From assembly GCF_001507435.1 (NCBI RefSeq), contig NZ_LMWH01000278.1, positions 124,001 to 188,000 of the forward strand: a stretch of 64,000 bases of DNA, written 5' to 3'. Below are positions 59,578-64,000 of the stretch, piece after piece. Origin of the DNA: Streptomyces sp. NRRL F-5122. GTDB taxonomy: Bacteria; Actinomycetota; Actinomycetes; Streptomycetales; Streptomycetaceae. Each line of letters begins with the position of its first letter. The first letter of the stretch is position 1. The translations under genes were made by a program, and so were the position numbers. Below the pieces are notes generated by a model. It made no database searches. It saw nothing but the letters and a program-made list of their open reading frames with translations, and was not told where the DNA came from.

Positions 59578-60645
59578 TTGAGTACGCACACCACGACCGA
59601 GGTCACTCACTACCACGTACAGAAGCGCCGACGAGCCGCCTTCATCGAGGAGTGGCGCAAGAACCAGCGCACCGTCGTCGCCCTCGAGGACGTCGAGATG
59701 CACCCCACCGAGCGGGGCAGCCGCGTGGGCGTCTACGTTGGAGCCGACGGTGACCGGCCCACCCGCACCATGGACGCGCTGGCCCATGAACTGGACCCGG
59801 GCACCGTGACCACGCTGCACCGGCACTCATGGGATGCCATGGTGTTCGTGGTGGCCGGCCGGGGCTGGACCGAGATCGACGGCAAGCGCATCGACTGGGG
59901 GCCGGGCGACTCGCTGCACCTGCCTGCCTGGTCCTGGCACCGCAGCGGCAACGAGAGCGAGACCACGACGCGCTACCTCACCTTCTCCAGCGCGCCGCTG
60001 CTGGAGACGATGGGCATGGCCGTCCTCGAGGACGCGGGCCACACCCCCGTGTCCGAACTGCCGCCGCGCCCGCCGTTCTCGCCGGGCCGTGACGGTGCCG
60101 ACCCGTACGCGACGCGGCTGCGGCGACTCGCCCGCGACCAGGAGGCACGCCGCTCGGGCCGACTGCACACCAGCTGGGACGAACTGGAGCTGCGCAACAC
60201 CCCGCGCGGCACACGCACCACGTTCCTGCTGGACCGCGCCATCGGCTACCAGGCCTCCGGCATCACGATGGCGATGTTCGAGATCGCCCCGGGCCGGGCC
60301 CAGTCCATGCACCGGCATCCCGGCGAGGCCTGGCTGTATGTCGTCGAGGGCAGCGGCGAGAGCTATCTGGGCACAGAGCCGGAAGGCGGCGAGCGGCACC
60401 CCTGGAAGAAGGGCGACATCATCGTCGTCGACCACTTCCTGTGGCACCAGCACATCAACTCCGCGAAGGACCGCACGGCGAAGGTGGTGCGGATCCACAT
60501 GTTCGACAGTCTGCTGGAGACGATGCGCGCCCTGTGCGATCCGCTGGTGCTGTTCGAGGAGCCGCCGGAGCACATCCGGGACGCGCAGGCCGGTGACCCC
60601 ACGACCGTCCAGTGGCCGGCGCTCACGCGCCCCACCTGGCCGTGA
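59578..60645 (+). CDS. Bicupin protein 2 (both cupins with metal motifs)
   Basis: A 355-residue double-cupin protein. TTG 59578 is taken as start because GGGAG precedes it and conserved sequence begins soon after. The N-terminal cupin carries LHRHSWDAMVFVVAGRG and PAWSWHRSG. The C-terminal cupin carries MHRHPGEAWLYVVEG and FLWHQHIN. Both could therefore bind iron or manganese. The bicupin layout is that of gentisate 1,2-dioxygenase-like ring-cleavage enzymes, which makes this the best candidate in the cluster for opening the ring. The AAA+ gene follows 16 bases later. Confidence 0.85.
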   Translation: MSTHTTTEVTHYHVQKRRRAAFIEEWRKNQRTVVALEDVEMHPTERGSRVGVYVGADGDRPTRTMDALAHELDPGTVTTLHRHSWDAMVFVVAGRGWTEIDGKRIDWGPGDSLHLPAWSWHRSGNESETTTRYLTFSSAPLLETMGMAVLEDAGHTPVSELPPRPPFSPGRDGADPYATRLRRLARDQEARRSGRLHTSWDELELRNTPRGTRTTFLLDRAIGYQASGITMAMFEIAPGRAQSMHRHPGEAWLYVVEGSGESYLGTEPEGGERHPWKKGDIIVVDHFLWHQHINSAKDRTAKVVRIHMFDSLLETMRALCDPLVLFEEPPEHIRDAQAGDPTTVQWPALTRPTWP

Positions 60646-60661
60646 ACGGGGGCCGCAAGCG

Positions 60662-61549
60662 GTGAGCACTGCACTGCCGCACGGTGTCGCCGGGATCCAT
60701 GCGCTGCCCGCCGACCATCATGACGGGCCGTGGGACTCGGTGATCATCGACCCGCGGGTCAAGGAGAGGCTGCTCGCGACCGCCGTCCTCGTGCTCAGGC
60801 ACGGGCGGCGGCTCGCCGGTTCGCCCGTCGCACCGCACGGTCTGGTCGTGTTGGCCGGACCGCCGGGCACCGGCAAGACGACGCTGGCCCAGGGGCTTGC
60901 GCAGGCCGCCGCCCGCACTCTGGCCCCGCACGGTGCGACGACGCTCGTCGAGGTCGATCCGCACGCCTTCCCCAGCGAGATGCTGGGCGAGAGCCAGCGC
61001 GCCGTCTCACGGCTGTTCCGCGAGACGCTCCCGGAGCTGGCCGCCCGCCGGCCCCACACCCTGGTCCTCGTCGACGAGGTCGAGGCGCTCGCGGTTCGGC
61101 GCCACGCGGCGTCCTTCGACACCAACCCGGTCGACGTCCACCGGGCCACCGACGCCGTGCTCAGTGGTCTGGACTCGTTGCGGGCGCAGCGCCCCGGCAC
61201 CCTGCTCGTCGTCACGACGAACTTCGCCGAGGCCGTCGACGAGGCGTTCCTCTCGCGCGCCGACCTCGTGGTGCACACCGAACTGCCCGACGAGTCGGTG
61301 GTCCCGCTGATCGTGGCCGACTCGCTGCGCGGTCTGGCGGCGCAGTGGCCCGAACTGGCCGCGCTGGCCGAGGACACGGCCGTGCACCAGCGGGTGGGCA
61401 AGCTTCTGACCGGTCTGGACGGGCGCCGGATCCGCAAGACCGTGCACGGGGCGCTCGCTCTGCGCCTGGAGACGGCCCGGGAGCCCGCCCTGTTGAGCGT
61501 CGACGACCTCGTCGCCGCCGCGGAGGAGGCCGCGACGGCGCGCCCGTGA
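60662..61549 (+). CDS. TRIP13/Pch2-like AAA+ ATPase
   Basis: A 295-residue AAA+ protein from GTG 60662. Walker A is GPPGTGKTTLAQ, Walker B is HTLVLVDEVEAL, and sensor 1 is LLVVTTNFAEAVDEAFLSRADLVV, which includes the arginine-finger region. The segment VDPHAFPSEMLGESQRAVSRLF, followed by NPVDVHRATDAVLSGLDSLR, is the hallmark of Pch2/TRIP13 rather than of MoxR or CbbX ATPases. Pch2 remodels HORMA proteins, but no HORMA or CD-NTase gene is present. Its position directly behind bicupin 2 suggests a remodelling or activation role for a cluster enzyme (inference). Confidence 0.88.
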   Translation: MSTALPHGVAGIHALPADHHDGPWDSVIIDPRVKERLLATAVLVLRHGRRLAGSPVAPHGLVVLAGPPGTGKTTLAQGLAQAAARTLAPHGATTLVEVDPHAFPSEMLGESQRAVSRLFRETLPELAARRPHTLVLVDEVEALAVRRHAASFDTNPVDVHRATDAVLSGLDSLRAQRPGTLLVVTTNFAEAVDEAFLSRADLVVHTELPDESVVPLIVADSLRGLAAQWPELAALAEDTAVHQRVGKLLTGLDGRRIRKTVHGALALRLETAREPALLSVDDLVAAAEEAATARP

Positions 61550-61569
61550 CAGGCATGTGCAAGGAGTGG

Positions 61570-61608
61570 CTTCGGCCCCACACCCAGTGGCACGGTGTGG
61601 GGCCGAAG
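61570..61608. terminator. Bidirectional terminator hairpin
   Basis: A 15-base perfect stem (CTTCGGCCCCACACC and complement) with a 9-base loop between the AAA+ gene and the convergent bicupin 3. Confidence 0.85.
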
Positions 61609-61620
61609 TGTTCCGGTCGG

Positions 61621-62631
61621 TCAGGCGTTCTGCCCGGCCTGGTACTCGGGAGCGTCCTCCATGAAGTGCACCGTGTCGTACCCGAGGTGCTTGAAGACGC
61701 GGTTCTGCGCCGACAGCAGCCGCAGCGGCGTGCCGTCGTAGGAGAAGAGCTGGCACACGTGGTTCTGCGGCACATACAGCGTGTCGCCCTTGGTGATCTC
61801 GTGCCGGGTCGGCTCCAGGGCGACCCGCGCGTAGTACTTCTCGGCGATCTCCGCCTCGACCTCCCACTGGAGGGCGTACCCGCTGCCGTCGAGCACGTAG
61901 TACACCTCGTCGGCCATCTTCCAGTACTTGCCCGAGCGGCTGCCGGCGGGGATGTCGAGCTCGAAGGCGTCGATGGAGAAGATGCGGGCGTCGGTGCGTT
62001 CGGGCGAGGACATCACCCGGACGCGGCCGAGCGGGGTGTTCTCCCAGGTGGTGTCGGCCAGGGAGATGACCTTCTTGCGGTCCGTGACGCCGGGTGTCCA
62101 GATCCGGGACCAGTCCTCACGGGGTCCGAACTCGGCCTCGCGCTCGACCGGGCCGCTGCGGCCCTGCTGCCACAGGCCCATGAACATCCAGGTGCTCTTG
62201 GCCTTGACCACCAGGGCGGTGGCCGTCTCGTCGTAGGGGTTGAAGTGGCGGTGCACCGAGTCGGTGTGGACGAAGACGAGGTCGTCCTTGGTCCAGTCGT
62301 AGCGCTGGTCGTCGTGGATCTCGTAGCCCCGGCCCTGGAGGATGTAGAAGGCCGCCTCGTTCTGGTGTCCGTGTCCGTGATTGCTTGACTCGGGCGGCAG
62401 TTCGACGAAGTGGACCTGGATCGTCTGGGTGAGGAAGTCCTCGTCCCCGGGTCCGACCCTCCACCACGTCCGGGACTTCTCGCTGTCGCCCGAGTGCGCC
62501 ACCTTCGCGTCGTCGACGACCACGGAGTCGTCGCGGACCCGCTGGACGGCGAGCTGCCTGCGACGGTACTCGCCGAGCCCGTACGTCTCCGAGGTCAGGC
62601 CGCGGACGAAGACTCGTCCCTTCTTGCCCAT
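61621..62631 (-). CDS. Bicupin protein 3 (metal site only in N-terminal cupin)
   Basis: A 336-residue double cupin. The N-terminal cupin has NHGHGHQNEAAFYILQGRG and DSVHRHFN, so His,His,Glu,His could bind metal. In the C-terminal cupin the first motif is lost (GKYWKMADEVYYVLDGSGY), while PQNHVCQLF remains. The metal is thus in the opposite half compared with bicupin 1, and it is possible that the two act as a complementary pair. ATG 62631 follows GGAGG. The gene reads away from the perfect operator site f and ends at the hairpin 61570-61608. Confidence 0.85.
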   Translation of the reverse strand: MGKKGRVFVRGLTSETYGLGEYRRRQLAVQRVRDDSVVVDDAKVAHSGDSEKSRTWWRVGPGDEDFLTQTIQVHFVELPPESSNHGHGHQNEAAFYILQGRGYEIHDDQRYDWTKDDLVFVHTDSVHRHFNPYDETATALVVKAKSTWMFMGLWQQGRSGPVEREAEFGPREDWSRIWTPGVTDRKKVISLADTTWENTPLGRVRVMSSPERTDARIFSIDAFELDIPAGSRSGKYWKMADEVYYVLDGSGYALQWEVEAEIAEKYYARVALEPTRHEITKGDTLYVPQNHVCQLFSYDGTPLRLLSAQNRVFKHLGYDTVHFMEDAPEYQAGQNA

Positions 62632-62671
62632 GGTGCCTCCTGTGATGGCCGAAGCCTCTTTCAATCGCCTT

Positions 62672-62684
62672 ATGGTCTAACCAT
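62672..62684. promoter_or_regulatory. GntR-like operator ATGGTCTAACCAT (site f)
   Basis: Perfect 5-base arms around CTA, 40 bases upstream of bicupin 3 and just behind the gntR gene and its terminator. The core TGGTCTAACCA closely resembles binding sites known for FadR-subfamily GntR proteins. Confidence 0.75.
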
Positions 62685-62710
62685 AATGCCTTCGCCGGGA
62701 GCACAAAAGA

Positions 62711-62736
62711 GCCCCGGGCCCAACCGGACCCGGGGC
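62711..62736 (-). terminator. Terminator of the gntR gene
   Basis: Stem GCCCCGGG/CCCGGGGC with a 10-base loop, followed on the minus strand by TCTTTTGTG. It separates gntR from the bicupin 3 promoter, which reads the same way. Confidence 0.7.
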
Positions 62737-62751
62737 ATGGCAACTTCGGGG

Positions 62752-63540
62752 TCACCTGCTCCGGCCGTCGCCCTTCACCCGGGAAGCGGTCCGCTGCAGG
62801 TGCGTACGCATGATCTCCGTCGCGGCCTCGGCGTCACGTGCCGCGATGGCCTCGACGAACTTGCGGTGCTCCTTCGATCCGCGGTGCCCCATCTGCGGTT
62901 CGATGCTCTGCGCCTCACGCAGACTCATCAGCAGCGGGCCGTGGAATGACTGGACGAGCATCTCGATCGCGCCGTTGTGCGTGCATGCGGCGACCCTGGT
63001 GTGGAAGTCCGCCGACATCTCCATGTCGTAGGTGCCCTGCTTGACGGCCTCCGCATGCTCGTCGCACAGGGCGCGCAGTGCGTCGAGGTCCTCCTCCGTG
63101 GCGCGCTCGATGATGAGGGGCACGATGCCGAGCTCGAAGACGAGCCGGGCCTCGGTGACCTCGGTGGCGGTCAGCGGCGACAGCGACAGCAGATCGGCGA
63201 GCCCCTCACCCACGCGCCGCGACGACGGAGCCGTCACGAACGCGCCGCCGCGGGCACCGAGCCGGATCTCGACAAGGCCGCTGGCCTCCAGGCTGCGCAG
63301 CGCCTCACGCACGGTCACCCGGCTCACCCCGAACTGCGTACACAGCTCGCGCTCACTGGGCAGCCGGTCACCGGGCTGCAGGCGCTCCTCCTTCAGGAGC
63401 ATCCGGATCTGGTCGACGATCAGCTGCGAGACACGACTGGAGGAGACCGCCTTGAACAGCCCCTCGGCCGGGGCGGCCGCCTTGACGGGGTTCTCGGCTT
63501 CGGTGTCAGCACGCTGAGCCTGGCTGGGTCGCGATGGCAT
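62752..63540 (-). CDS. GntR family regulator, FadR subfamily
   Basis: A 262-residue regulator. The N-terminal winged HTH is complete: VSQLIVDQIRMLLKEERLQPGDRLPSERELCTQFGVSRVTVREALRSLEASGLVEIRLGARGGAFV. The all-helical FCD effector domain follows, with metal/carboxylate ligands in TEARLVFELGI, MSADFHTRVAACTHN and SKEHRKFVEAIAARD (Asp/His/His pattern). FCD domains usually bind carboxylic acids. It is the natural regulator of the six ATGGT-N3-ACCAT-like sites across 38171-62684. It is divergent from the class II aldolase gene. Confidence 0.92.
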   Translation of the reverse strand: MPSRPSQAQRADTEAENPVKAAAPAEGLFKAVSSSRVSQLIVDQIRMLLKEERLQPGDRLPSERELCTQFGVSRVTVREALRSLEASGLVEIRLGARGGAFVTAPSSRRVGEGLADLLSLSPLTATEVTEARLVFELGIVPLIIERATEEDLDALRALCDEHAEAVKQGTYDMEMSADFHTRVAACTHNGAIEMLVQSFHGPLLMSLREAQSIEPQMGHRGSKEHRKFVEAIAARDAEAATEIMRTHLQRTASRVKGDGRSR

Positions 63541-63640
63541 GTGCGCATTGTCCCATGACCAGGAGCTTCATTGACGCCCTTCGTCGCAATGGCTTAAAGT
63601 CATACCAACAGGCCAATACAGTGGACGCAATCCAAGGGGT

Positions 63641-64000
63641 GTGCGAATCCAGGTGGAGTCCTACGAAGCACTTCGTGACCGCGTCGCCATCGCCTGCCGT
63701 GTACTCGCCGTCACGGGCCTCGTCGAACACATCCTGGGTCACGTGAGCGCCCGGACCGGCCCGGACACCCTGCTGATACGCGGACGCGGACCCGCCGAGC
63801 GCGGGCTCGCCTTCACGGTCGTCGAAGACGTGCAGCAGGTCGACCTCGCCGGCACCGGCTCGACCCCCTCCGGATGGAAGGCGCCGAGCGAACTGCCCAT
63901 CCACACCGAGATCCTGCGGTCACGGCCGGAGATCACGGCCGTGGTGCACGCCCATCCGCCCGCTGTGGTCGCCGCGTCCGTGGCGGACCTGCCCTGGCTC
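63641..64000 (+). CDS. Class II aldolase/adducin-family protein (decarboxylase-like), 3'-truncated by window
   Basis: The first 120 codons of a class II aldolase/adducin-fold protein; the gene runs past the window. VLAVTGLVEHILGHVSART is the conserved phosphate/substrate loop, ELPIHTEI contains a conserved Glu/His, and VVHAHPPAVV holds the HxH zinc ligands. Actinobacterial 3,4-dihydroxyphthalate decarboxylase (PhtC) belongs to this family, as do fuculose-phosphate aldolases. In this aromatic cluster the decarboxylase reading is favoured. GTG 63641 has AAGGGG close by; a GTG at 63653 is possible. Confidence 0.82.
   Translation, partial: MRIQVESYEALRDRVAIACRVLAVTGLVEHILGHVSARTGPDTLLIRGRGPAERGLAFTVVEDVQQVDLAGTGSTPSGWKAPSELPIHTEILRSRPEITAVVHAHPPAVVAASVADLPWL

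Noticed and set aside
60662..61549. CBASS-type anti-phage system suggested by the TRIP13-like ATPase
   Set aside because: No CD-NTase, HORMA or effector gene within the window; the neighbours are catabolic.
63575..63620. Seventh GntR operator in front of the class II aldolase gene
   Set aside because: ATGGC and ATACCAA occur but with wrong spacing and arms; not convincing enough to list.

Overview
The window is high-GC actinobacterial DNA, very probably from a Streptomyces chromosome. Signs are strong third-position GC, frequent GTG/TTG starts behind GGAGG-type sites, and lineage-typical genes (DUF5707 protein, CYTH-CHAD protein, MmyB-type XRE regulator next to a hydrolase, suppressor-of-fused-like protein, orphan immunity-type proteins). 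I saw no rRNA, tRNA, CRISPR array or phage genes.

Bases 1-38000 are a loosely organised accessory region. It holds small regulator-plus-enzyme modules: SnoaL-like/CMD-like/TetR, MerR-SDR, XRE-hydrolase, AraC-methyltransferase and a RHH/MazF-like toxin-antitoxin pair. A secreted-protein block (DUF11, DUF916-like and WxL-like proteins, 11510-14104) sits among them. A redox block (22185-32627) holds two copies of an aldo/keto reductase-SRPBCC operon around a second reductase, an SCP2-like protein, hydrolases, an SDR and a polysaccharide-deacetylase-type hydrolase. The region is scarred by decay: two truncated sugar-ABC permeases, a hemerythrin gene frameshifted at a C-tract, a divergent monooxygenase/TetR pair that lost both N-termini in one deletion, a truncated SDR, a methyltransferase tail and an IS200/IS605-like relic.

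Bases 38171-64000 are quite different: dense, operon-organised and apparently one regulon. Six intergenic sites related to ATGGTNNNACCAT, a typical FadR/GntR operator shape, stand before its transcription units, and a FadR-type GntR gene lies at the right end. The genes encode a three-component Rieske oxygenase system (oxygenase, 2Fe-2S ferredoxin, FAD reductase), two 4,5-dihydroxyphthalate decarboxylase-like proteins, a class II aldolase/decarboxylase (cut by the window end), 4-oxalomesaconate hydratase (LigJ-like), 4-carboxy-4-hydroxy-2-oxoadipate aldolase (LigK-like), a zinc alcohol dehydrogenase, three bicupins, a PanB-like protein, an RpiB-like isomerase, a phosphoglycerate-mutase-like protein, an ABC importer with two binding proteins, and an MFS transporter. 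No LigAB-type extradiol dioxygenase is present, so a bicupin may open the ring. My inference is a catabolic route for an aromatic (di)carboxylic acid that ends in pyruvate plus oxaloacetate.

The most unusual part is that two bicupin genes are each followed by an ATPase of repair or remodelling type: an EutA-like reactivating factor without ethanolamine ammonia-lyase, and a TRIP13/Pch2-like AAA+ ATPase without HORMA or CD-NTase partners. This bicupin-ATPase pairing, under a common operator, is the best candidate here for an undescribed system.
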